This document shows positions 42,058-49,077 of a stretch of 49,077 nucleotides of DNA, in pieces. Where the stretch lies: positions 1-49,077 of the forward strand of contig NZ_LMWH01000255.1 in assembly GCF_001507435.1 (NCBI RefSeq), read 5' to 3'. Within the stretch, counting starts at the first letter, position 1; each line of letters begins with the position of its first letter. The notes beneath the pieces were generated by a model. The model saw only the letters and a program-made list of their open reading frames with translations, was not told the origin of the DNA and made no database searches. Position numbers and translations under genes: made by a program. Source of the stretch: Streptomyces sp. NRRL F-5122. GTDB taxonomy: Bacteria > Actinomycetota > Actinomycetes > Streptomycetales > Streptomycetaceae.

Positions 42058-42636
42058 TCAGGACGGCGACTCCTCCTCCCGGGGCAGGCTCTCCGCGGCC
42101 GGTGTCTGTGCGCTTGCGGGCGGCGCACGGAACAGCAGTCGGGCCGGGATCGCCAGCAGCCACCAGAACTTGGCGAGGTCCGGCGAGAAGAACGCCACCG
42201 GGACCGAAGCCTCGAAAACCAGAATCAGCAGGGCGGCACGGCGGACCGCCTCCCTCAGTTGCGCGGGCGTTGCGTGCGAAGCGGCCAGGGCGGGGGCGGC
42301 CAGGAGCCGTAGGTACATCGCGCACAAGAGAGTGATGGTCAGGGTGATCGCCGCCGCGTACACAACGGTTGCCGTGGTGGTCCCGCCGTACTCGCTGATC
42401 AGCCGGGTCGGGTAGGGCAACGCGGCCACGACCGCAAGGAGGGCGAAGTACAGGTACAGCAACCAGCGGTCGACGGTCGAGATCAGACGGAACAGGGCGT
42501 GCTGGGCCAGCCAGAGTGCTCCGATGACGGCGAAGCTGAGCAGATAGGCGCCAATGGCGGGCACCGATTCCCGGACGGCGTGCGCGACTTCCGACTCGGG
42601 CAGACCTTCCGGGACGGTGATCTCAAGTGCGAGCAG
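42058..42636 (-). pseudogene. TMEM175-like (DUF1211) membrane protein lacking its N-terminus
   Basis: Readable from about 42636 with LLALEITVPEG, then SVPAIGAYLLSFAVIGALWL, HALFRLISTVDRWLLYLYFA and further helices to a Pro/Ala/Glu-rich tail ending at 42058. Bacterial TMEM175 channels open with the RxxxFSDxVFAIA helix immediately before LLVLEIxVP; that helix is missing because the sequence switches abruptly to an alpha/beta-hydrolase fragment on the other strand. A GTG at 42564 could still produce a 168-residue product, but it would lack the pore helix. Confidence 0.72.
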
Positions 42637-43190
42637 GGGTCGGCCACTCCTACGGCGGCATGGTCATCACCAACGCGGCGACGCAGAGCCCCAATGTGAA
42701 GGCGCTCGTCTACGACGACGCGTACATCCCCGCCGAGGGCGAGACCGTGTTCCAGATCAACGGAGCCGAGCCCGGCTCCTGCGTCACGGCCGAACCGTCG
42801 ACCTTCCTGAACCTGGTGCCCTACCCGGGGGGACCGTCCGGCGACGTCGACGCCTACCTCAAGTGGGCTCCGAACGGCGCGTACAAGGGCCTCCAGGACT
42901 GCTTTGCCAATGGTGTGCCCGCCGTCCAGGCGCGTCTCGTCGCGGCGGGCCAGCGCCCCTTCGCGGTCAGTGCGGGTTCGGAACCCTCCGGCGCACCCGT
43001 GTGGAAGTCCCTTCCGTCATGGGCCGTCGTCGCTACCACCGACCATGTCATCGTCCCGGCCGAGCAGCGCTTCATGGCCCGGCGTGCCGACGCCCACATC
43101 ACCGAGGTGAAGGCGGGCCACCTGTCGTTGATCACCCGCCCCGACGTGGTCACCCGAGTCATCGCCGCTGCCACCCAGTCCGTCCGCTGA
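42633..43190 (+). pseudogene. Alpha/beta hydrolase lacking its N-terminus
   Basis: It begins at the nucleophile elbow GVGHSYGGMVITNAA (42633) and continues through VKALVYDDAYIPAEGETVF, PSWAVVATTDHVIVPAEQRF (acid Asp) and ITEVKAGHLSLITRPD (catalytic His) to the stop at 43190. The first 90-100 residues, including the oxyanion HG motif, are absent. Ser, Asp and His are all retained, but the fold is incomplete. The family includes haloperoxidase/esterase-like enzymes. Confidence 0.75.
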
Positions 43191-43661
43191 CCGTGCGAGC
43201 CGCGCGGAGCACGTCCGGGCACCGCCGAACGCGACATCCGCTCGGCATCCCAGCCGGAGGAAACGGGCGGCGGTGATGGCCAGAGCACCACCGCGACGTC
43301 GGCTACCCATCACTGTTGTTCGTGCTCCGGTCCTGCACGCGGCTCCGCACGAACACCCTGCGGCAGGGATCGGCTGCCCGCGCGCCCCTGCCGCGGGCAC
43401 TACGTCTCAGCGGCAGACGTGGGGCCGCGCCTCCCACGGCCTCTGCCGTGGGAGGGGGTCGTTTCGGGTGGGCAGCCCCTTGCGCGGGGCCAGGTGTCGA
43501 GGGCGAGGGCGACGATGTCACCTTCAGCGATGTGGTGCCCACGGTCTGTGGCGGCCCGCGCTGCATCAAGCCGGTAGTCAAGTTCGATACGTGCAGGAGA
43601 GCATTGACTGCCGACCTGTGCGATGGTCGGAAGTGCGCAAGGTGACCCTGCCGACCTGACA
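43191..43661. other. Intergenic region before the LuxR-type gene
   Basis: 471 bp, with the hairpin at 43430-43455 as the only clear structure. No recognised ORF. The luxR-type promoter should lie in its last 200 bp but is not obvious. Confidence 0.35.
43430..43455. terminator. 11-bp perfect stem with CTCT loop
   Basis: CCTCCCACGGC (43430-43440) pairs with GCCGTGGGAGG (43445-43455). Strong terminator-like hairpin between the hydrolase remnant and the LuxR-type gene. Confidence 0.6.
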
Positions 43662-46349
43662 ATGAGTGCTATGAGAACTGCCGGCCGATCCCAGAGCGCC
43701 GACGCTCAGATGGTTCCTGCCGTCCAGGGAGGGATCGTCTCCCGCCCCGCGCTCTTCGCGCAGCTTGGGAAAGCGGCGCGCGTCACCACGATAGCGGCGC
43801 CGGCCGGCAGCGGGAAGACAGTCGTGCTGCGGTCCTGGATCCGCGAGGCAGGCCTGGCGGAGCGTGCCGCGTTTGTCTCGGTCCAGCGCGAGGAGAGCGA
43901 TCCGCAACGGTTCTGGATCGCTGTGTGCGACGCGCTGCGGGCCACGGCCGCCGGGTCGGACCTGGTGCGGCCGTTGACCAAGGCGCCGGACCTGGACGGG
44001 TGGACGATCGTGGAGCGGCTGCTGCAGGACCTGGCGCCGCTGGGGGACCACGTCTGGCTGATCATCGACGACCTGCACGAACTGCGCTCGGCCGAGGCGC
44101 AGCGCCAGCTGGAGCTGCTGGTGATGCGCGCGCCGGCGGAGGTGCGGTTCGTGCTTTCCACACGCCGGGACTTGCGCCTGGGACTGCACCGGCTGCGGCT
44201 GGAGGCGGGACTCACCGAGATTCGCGCGGACGGTCTGCGGTTCAGCCTGGAAGAGGCGCGGGCGTTGTTTCACGGCGCCGGGGTGGAGCTGTCCAGGTCA
44301 ACCCTCGCACGGCTGCATGAACGGACTGAGGGATGGGTTGCCGGGCTACGGCTGGCTGCTTTGTCGCTGGCCGGGCATCCGGACCCAGAGGGGTTCGCGG
44401 CCGGATTCGCCGGCAGCGAGCGGACGGTGGCCGATTACCTGCTGGCCGAGGTGATGGAGCGGCAGAGCGAGGAAGTCCGGCGGCTGCTGCTGCGGACCAG
44501 CGTGCTGGAGCGGGTCAACGGTGAGCTCGCCGACCTGCTGACCGGGGGTTCCGGCGCGGAACGGGTCTTGCAGGACCTGGAGCAGGCCGGGGCGTTCGTG
44601 GTCTCGTTGGACGCGCGGCGGTCCTGGTTCCGCTACCACACGATGTTCGCCGACCTGCTGCAGCTGGAGCTGCGACGCACCGCTCCGGAAGAGATCACTG
44701 CGGTGCATCGCGCCGCGGCCGGCTGGTACGCGGAACACGGGCATCCGGTGGAGGCGATCCGGCACGCCCAGGCGGCGGGGCACTGGGGTCCGGCGGCCCG
44801 CCTGCTGTCGGACCACTGGATCGGCCTCGGATTGGATGGGCAGGCCGCCACGGCCCACGCGCTGCTGGCCGGATTCCCTGTCGGGGTGATCGCGGCCGAC
44901 GGAGAGCTCACCGCGCTGGCCGCGTTCGATGAAGCGGAGCATGGCTCGCTGGGGGAGGCGGAGCGGCAGCTGGCCCTGGCTACCCACCGCTCGGAGTCGG
45001 TGCCCCGTGACCGGCGTGAGCATTTCGATCTGACGGTTACCGTGCTGCGGCTTTTGCTGGCCCGCCAGCGCGGCGACCTGCCGGCCGTGGTCGAGGAGGC
45101 GCAGCGGCTGCTCGCCTCAGGTCACGCCCGGGACGCGGCGGAGCCCGAACGTGGTGATGAGCTGCGCGCGCTGGCACTGATCAGCCTGGGCATCGCCGAG
45201 ACCTGGTCCGTTTGGTATGAAGACGCGGACCGGCACCTCGAGCGGGGCGTCGCGCTGGCGCACCGGATCGGGCGGCCGTATCTGGAGATCCTCGGGCTGG
45301 CGCATTGGGCGGTCGCGTTGCTTAGCTGGGCACCTGCTCCGGCCGCGGAGCGCGGCGGGCAGGCGATCGAGCTGGCCCGGCAGCACGGCTGGACCGAAGA
45401 GCCCATCGTTGCGGCCGCGTACCTGGCGCTGGGCGCGCATCTGATCTGGCGGGGACGGCTCGACGAGGCGGAGTCGTGGCTGGAGCGAGCCGAGCGCGCG
45501 GTGCGCCAGGAGGCCGATCCGGTGACCGGACTGATGCTGCACTATGGCCGCGGGCTGCTTGAGCTCGCGCGTGGCCATGACGAGGACGCGCTGGCCGGTT
45601 TCCGCTCCGCCGGGCGCATGAGAGATCTGGTCGTCGCCCATCATCCGCTCGCCACGAAGGCGCGAGCGTTCCAGCTGCACACGTTGGTGCGGCTCGGCGA
45701 AGCGCAGCGCGTCGAACGGGCGCTGGCCGAAATGGAACCGCCGGAGCGCGAGACCGGGGAGACTCGGGCCGCCCTGGCGGCGCTGCACCTCGCCCGGGAG
45801 GACCCGCAAGCGGCGACCGCCGCGCTCGCGCCAGTCCTCGACGGCTCTGCCTCGCCCATGGAACCCCGCGGCTGGCTGGTTCAACCCCTCTTGCTCGAGG
45901 CGATCGCGCGCGACGCGCTCGGCGACCCGGCCGCCGCCGGGCGCGCCCTTGAGCGCGCGCTCGATCTCGCCGAGCCCGGTGCCACGGTGCTGCCCTTCCT
46001 CCTCCACCCCGCGCCGGAAGTGCTCGAGCGCCAAGCCAGGCGCGCAACTGCTCATGCAGCCATGATCTCCGAGATCCTCGACCTCCTGGCCGGAAAACAA
46101 GGAGAGCCTGAAGCCGGCGAGCCGGCGCGTCTGCGCGAGCCGCTGACCCACAGTGAGATCCGAGTCCTGCGCTACCTGCCGACGAATCTGTCGGCGCCGG
46201 AAATCGCCGACGAACTGTCCCTGTCGGTGAACACGGTCCGGACGCACATGCGGCATGTGTACGGGAAGCTCGGCACGCACAGCCGTAGCCAAGCTGTGGA
46301 GCGGGCCCGGGCCCTCGGCTTGCTCGCACCCTCTTCACGCAGGCCCTGA
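43662..46349 (+). CDS. LuxR-family LAL (MalT-like) ATPase regulator
   Basis: About 895 residues from ATG 43662 (ATG 43671 is a near alternative; ribosome site weak). Walker A APAGSGKT (46-53), Walker B VWLIIDDLHEL, then a winged-helix and a long TPR-rich helical region (about 330-800), and a C-terminal LuxR helix-turn-helix (LTHSEIRVLRYLPTNLSAPE, IADELSLSVNTVRTHMRHVY, GKLGTHSRSQAV). These large ATP-dependent activators sense a ligand through the TPR arm and activate nearby genes. It ends eight bases from the convergent 85-residue gene, next to catalase and aquaporin. The target genes are not shown by sequence. Confidence 0.9.
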   Translation: MSAMRTAGRSQSADAQMVPAVQGGIVSRPALFAQLGKAARVTTIAAPAGSGKTVVLRSWIREAGLAERAAFVSVQREESDPQRFWIAVCDALRATAAGSDLVRPLTKAPDLDGWTIVERLLQDLAPLGDHVWLIIDDLHELRSAEAQRQLELLVMRAPAEVRFVLSTRRDLRLGLHRLRLEAGLTEIRADGLRFSLEEARALFHGAGVELSRSTLARLHERTEGWVAGLRLAALSLAGHPDPEGFAAGFAGSERTVADYLLAEVMERQSEEVRRLLLRTSVLERVNGELADLLTGGSGAERVLQDLEQAGAFVVSLDARRSWFRYHTMFADLLQLELRRTAPEEITAVHRAAAGWYAEHGHPVEAIRHAQAAGHWGPAARLLSDHWIGLGLDGQAATAHALLAGFPVGVIAADGELTALAAFDEAEHGSLGEAERQLALATHRSESVPRDRREHFDLTVTVLRLLLARQRGDLPAVVEEAQRLLASGHARDAAEPERGDELRALALISLGIAETWSVWYEDADRHLERGVALAHRIGRPYLEILGLAHWAVALLSWAPAPAAERGGQAIELARQHGWTEEPIVAAAYLALGAHLIWRGRLDEAESWLERAERAVRQEADPVTGLMLHYGRGLLELARGHDEDALAGFRSAGRMRDLVVAHHPLATKARAFQLHTLVRLGEAQRVERALAEMEPPERETGETRAALAALHLAREDPQAATAALAPVLDGSASPMEPRGWLVQPLLLEAIARDALGDPAAAGRALERALDLAEPGATVLPFLLHPAPEVLERQARRATAHAAMISEILDLLAGKQGEPEAGEPARLREPLTHSEIRVLRYLPTNLSAPEIADELSLSVNTVRTHMRHVYGKLGTHSRSQAVERARALGLLAPSSRRP

Positions 46350-46357
46350 GCCAGGTC

Positions 46358-46615
46358 TCAGACGTCGCGCTCGCTACGGATGCGGTTGCTCGCGGGCTCG
46401 CCGCCGCAGCGACGCAGCTCGATCAGCTCCAGGCAGAGCGCTTCGATCCGGGCCAGCACGCCATGCAGCGCGGCCTGATCGGGCAGCGTCCCGATGAGCA
46501 GGGTGTCGGCTCCCTGGATCTCGGCGTGCAGGCCGGGAAACGCGCCAAGGAGCCTCTGGCTCAGCTGCCCGCGCACGCGGATCTCGTACCATGCGGACTT
46601 CGTCGGATGGTTCAT
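46358..46615 (-). CDS. Small conserved-looking hypothetical protein
   Basis: 85 residues from ATG 46615. The first half is beta-like (AWYEIRVRGQLSQRLLGAFP, AEIQGADTLLIGTLPDQ) and the second is one long helix (ALHGVLARIEALCLELIELR), a compact ferredoxin-like pattern often found in small actinobacterial proteins encoded beside LAL regulators. A Cys pair lies in the C-terminal region (ALCLELIELRRCGG). Function unknown. Same strand as the catalase gene, 117 bp downstream of its stop. Confidence 0.65.
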   Translation of the reverse strand: MNHPTKSAWYEIRVRGQLSQRLLGAFPGLHAEIQGADTLLIGTLPDQAALHGVLARIEALCLELIELRRCGGEPASNRIRSERDV

Positions 46616-46732
46616 CGCGTCACCGTTCCGACCAGAATCTGGGCTGCTCCATGCCGGGCGGTCACTCCGGGCGTCAAAGGGATGGGCCCGGCGCCTGCCG
46701 GCGCCAGGCTCATGGGTGGTTCGCACCGCCGG

Positions 46733-48196
46733 TCAGGACTGACCCTCGCGGACGCCCTTCTCGATCCTTTCGCCAAGCGTCTGGTCGACGTTCTTCCAAT
46801 ACCGGAAGGCGCGCTCGAGCACCGGCTCGGACACGCCGCCCAGCAGGTGGCCGGTGATGTTGGACACCAGCCGGTCGCGAGCGGCGTCGTCGAGGACCTC
46901 GTGGACCATGGTGCGGGCCTGCCCCCAGTCGTCGTCGCCACGGCGCAGCGTGTAGGCGGCGCGGACCATGTCGCCGTCGGCGGACCAGTGAACCTCTGCG
47001 GCGGCGGCCGGGTCGGCCTGCGGGCCGCCGTAGGAGTTCGGGGCGTACACCGGGTCGGAGACGTTGCGGATCCGCATCGCGCCGTCCTTGGAGTAGGAGT
47101 GCACCCCCGCCTTGGGGGAGTTCACCGGGATCTGCTTGTAGTTGACGCCGAGCCGGGCGCGGTGCGCGTCGGCGTAGGAGAACCCTCGGGCCAGCAGCAT
47201 CTTGTCCGGCGACAGGCCGGTGCCGGGCACCTGGTTGTTCGGCTCGAACGCGGCCTGCTCCATCTCGGTGTGGAAATCGGTCACGTTGCGGTTCAGCGTC
47301 AGCCTGCCCACCTCGTGCAGCGGGTAGTCGCCGTGCGGCCACACCTTGGTTAGGTCGAACGGGTTGAACCGGTAGTTTTTGGCCTCCTCGAACGGCATGA
47401 TCTGCACCTTCAGCGTCCAGCTCGGGTACTCCCCGCGCTTGATCGCCCCGTACAGGTCACGCCGGTGGTAGTCGGCGTCCTTGCCGGCCAGCTCGTCGGC
47501 CTCGGCCTGGGTGAGGAACTCGATGCCCTGGTCGGCGATGAAGTGGTACTTGACCCAGAACAGCTGACCGTCGGCGTTGAGCCAGGAGTAGGTGTGGCTG
47601 GAGTACCCGTTCATGTGCCGCCAGGTGCGCGGGATGCCCCGGTCGCCCATCAGCCAGGTCACCATGTGCGCCGACTCCGGGGACAGGGTCCAGAAATCCC
47701 ACTGCATGTCGTTGTCCCGCAGCCCGCTGTCGGCGCGGCGCTTCTGGGACCGGATAAAATGCTGGAACTTCAGCGGGTCGCGGATGAAGAACACCGGGGT
47801 GTTGTTCCCCACGATGTCGAGATTGCCCTCGGAGGTGTACAGCTTCAGAGCGAACCCGCGCGGGTCCCGCCAGGTGTCCGGGCTGCCCTGCTCCCCGGCC
47901 ACGGTGGAGAACCGGATGAGCGTGTCGGTGCGGGTGCCGGGCTGGAACACCGCTGCCCTGGTGTAGGCGCTGACGTCGTTCGTGACCTCGAAGTACCCGA
48001 ACGCGCCGGCTCCCTTGGCGTGCGGCTGGCGCTCCGGGATCCGCTCCCGGTTGAAGTTGGCCATCTGCTCGATCAGGTAGTGATCGTGCAGCACGATGGG
48101 GCCGTCGGGGCCGACGGTCAGCGAATGGTCGTCGCTGGCCACCGGGATGCCGGCATCGGTCGTGGTGGGCTTCGGTTGCGTGCTGGTCATGGACAT
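46733..48196 (-). CDS. katA: Monofunctional haem catalase (clade 3 type)
   Basis: 487 residues from ATG 48196 with AAAGAGGAGAAA immediately upstream. It breaks hydrogen peroxide to water and oxygen. Active-site features are all present: distal His59 in [15 protein letters not shown], Asn in [12 protein letters not shown] (about 131), and the proximal haem-ligand Tyr in [14 protein letters not shown]. The length and the lack of a C-terminal flavodoxin-like domain place it with the small-subunit catalases. It lies 93 bp downstream of an aquaporin gene on the same strand, with a strong hairpin between. Cytoplasmic. Confidence 0.95.
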   Translation of the reverse strand: MSMTSTQPKPTTTDAGIPVASDDHSLTVGPDGPIVLHDHYLIEQMANFNRERIPERQPHAKGAGAFGYFEVTNDVSAYTRAAVFQPGTRTDTLIRFSTVAGEQGSPDTWRDPRGFALKLYTSEGNLDIVGNNTPVFFIRDPLKFQHFIRSQKRRADSGLRDNDMQWDFWTLSPESAHMVTWLMGDRGIPRTWRHMNGYSSHTYSWLNADGQLFWVKYHFIADQGIEFLTQAEADELAGKDADYHRRDLYGAIKRGEYPSWTLKVQIMPFEEAKNYRFNPFDLTKVWPHGDYPLHEVGRLTLNRNVTDFHTEMEQAAFEPNNQVPGTGLSPDKMLLARGFSYADAHRARLGVNYKQIPVNSPKAGVHSYSKDGAMRIRNVSDPVYAPNSYGGPQADPAAAAEVHWSADGDMVRAAYTLRRGDDDWGQARTMVHEVLDDAARDRLVSNITGHLLGGVSEPVLERAFRYWKNVDQTLGERIEKGVREGQS

Positions 48197-48258
48197 TTTC
48201 TCCTCTTTGCGGGTGGAACCCGGGGTGGTGATCGACCCGGGGCCCTTCTCGGTGCGTC

Positions 48259-48284
48259 CGTGGGCGGGCGATGGCCCGCCCACG
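48259..48284 (-). terminator. Intercistronic hairpin between aquaporin and catalase genes
   Basis: CGTGGGCGGGC (48259-48269) pairs perfectly with GCCCGCCCACG (48274-48284) around GATG. It lies 5 bp after the aquaporin stop and 62 bp before the catalase start, so it can terminate, or partly terminate, an aquaporin-catalase transcript. Confidence 0.72.
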
Positions 48285-48289
48285 CTTGA

Positions 48290-48988
48290 TCACTTGTCGC
48301 CGGGGTTGAGGGCCAGGAAAGCCACTCCCGCCGCGATGCCGGCGGCCAGCTGGACGACGAGGTAGACCCAGACCGTCGACCAGCCGAACAGGCCGGCGAC
48401 GGCGCCGCCGAACGCGACCGCCGGGTTGAAGACGCCGCCGGAGATGCCGCCGACGGCGAACGCGCCGGCCGCAACGGTGAACCCGATCGCGAGCCCGAAG
48501 AACCCGTTGCCGGGCTGGTCCTTGCTGGTGGCCACGTTCAGCACCACGTAACACAGGGCGAAGGTGACCAGCAGCTCGGCCACCGCGGCGGCCGCCTCGG
48601 TGTGCCCGGACAGGGTCAGGGTCCTGACCGACGCGGGGTTGACCACGGCGCGGGCGATGGCCCCGGCGACGAAGCCGGCTACCACCTGCGCGACCCAGTA
48701 CGCGACGGCGTCCCGGATTCCGATCCGGCGGCGGACCATCGCCGCCAGCGTCACCGCCGGGTTGTAGTGGCCGCCGGAGATGTGCCCACCGGCATAGATC
48801 ATGACCATCAGGGTCGCGCCCGCCGCCAGCGGCACGAACGTGCTGCCGCTCAACACGGCCACACCGACCGCGAACGTCAGGAAGAACGTGCCGATGAACT
48901 CGGTGACGTATTTTCGTGCCGCCATTCCGCGCTGCGGGACAGGACGCGCGAAAATCGGCGCTCCCTCCCGTGTGGTTACTCCTGCCAT
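48290..48988 (-). CDS. MIP-family aquaporin
   Basis: 232 residues from ATG 48988; ATG 48925 would give a shorter N-terminus starting MAARKYVTEF. Six membrane helices and two re-entrant NPA loops: SGGHYNPAVTL and SGGVFNPAVAF. In the second loop the NPA is followed by Val-Ala-Phe rather than the Arg that usually sits three residues after NPA in water-selective aquaporins, suggesting a less restrictive filter. No large glycerol-facilitator insert (second NPA not followed by ARD). It is next to catalase, so peroxide passage is plausible but not shown. Confidence 0.88.
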   Translation of the reverse strand: MAGVTTREGAPIFARPVPQRGMAARKYVTEFIGTFFLTFAVGVAVLSGSTFVPLAAGATLMVMIYAGGHISGGHYNPAVTLAAMVRRRIGIRDAVAYWVAQVVAGFVAGAIARAVVNPASVRTLTLSGHTEAAAAVAELLVTFALCYVVLNVATSKDQPGNGFFGLAIGFTVAAGAFAVGGISGGVFNPAVAFGGAVAGLFGWSTVWVYLVVQLAAGIAAGVAFLALNPGDK

Positions 48989-49077
48989 TTTTCGTGTGCT
49001 CCTTTGCCTGCTGTTCAGCTGGGCATCGTTGCCTGCGCCCATTCCGGTGCGGCTTGACCGACCGCATTCAGCCTCAC

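Overview
The window is high-GC actinobacterial DNA, almost certainly Streptomyces or a close relative. It has many GTG starts, GGAGG-type ribosome sites, translationally coupled ABC-importer operons without their own ATPase, and strongly GC-biased third codon positions. The density of broken genes and IS fragments (about a dozen) suggests an accessory region such as a chromosome arm. No rRNA, tRNA or CRISPR array was seen.

Layout. 0.1-6.3 kb: an NDH-2-like flavoprotein, a small minus-strand group (winged-helix coiled-coil protein, two small ORFs), a secreted cupin, a methyltransferase divergent from a D-2-hydroxyacid dehydrogenase, and a GNAT pseudogene. 6.3-10.4 kb: a nitroreductase divergent from its likely HxlR regulator, then a decaying ECF41/SigJ-type sigma factor with two NAD(P)-binding oxidoreductase genes, each preceded by a TGTCACA motif. 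10.5 kb: an IS6-family remnant.

11.0-23.2 kb: a carbohydrate locus. A FadR-type GntR regulator is divergent from a coupled run encoding a sugar-binding lipoprotein, two permeases, a 656-residue uncharacterised protein, an RraA-like aldolase, an aldo/keto reductase, an SDR and a fuconolactonase-like amidohydrolase. A secreted beta-helix/CBM protein lies on the other side of the regulator. Related CCTATCGAT operator-like sequences precede the importer and the beta-helix gene. The enzyme set resembles an oxidative deoxysugar (L-fucose-like) route, but a dehydratase is absent.

23.2-31.9 kb: a decayed zone with a lantibiotic-dehydratase-type (SpaB_C) remnant beside a 141-bp element with 39-bp inverted repeats, a frameshifted 2'-5' RNA ligase, an XRE/TPR remnant, an MFS exporter, deleted IS copies and a secreted CocE/S15-type peptidase.

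32.0-40.6 kb: a second glycan locus with a LacI regulator and two CGTGAGCG-type operators, a sugar-binding lipoprotein, two permeases, a GH36 alpha-galactosidase and a Tat-exported GH29-like fucosidase with a discoidin domain. The two loci could cooperate: fucosides are cleaved outside by the second, and the sugar is oxidised by the first. This is inference.

40.6-43.6 kb: a frameshifted mini-GntR gene and a junction fusing two head-to-head genes (TMEM175-like and alpha/beta hydrolase) that have both lost their 5' ends. 43.6-49.0 kb: a LAL-type LuxR regulator, an 85-residue protein, a monofunctional catalase and an aquaporin, plausibly a peroxide-handling module.
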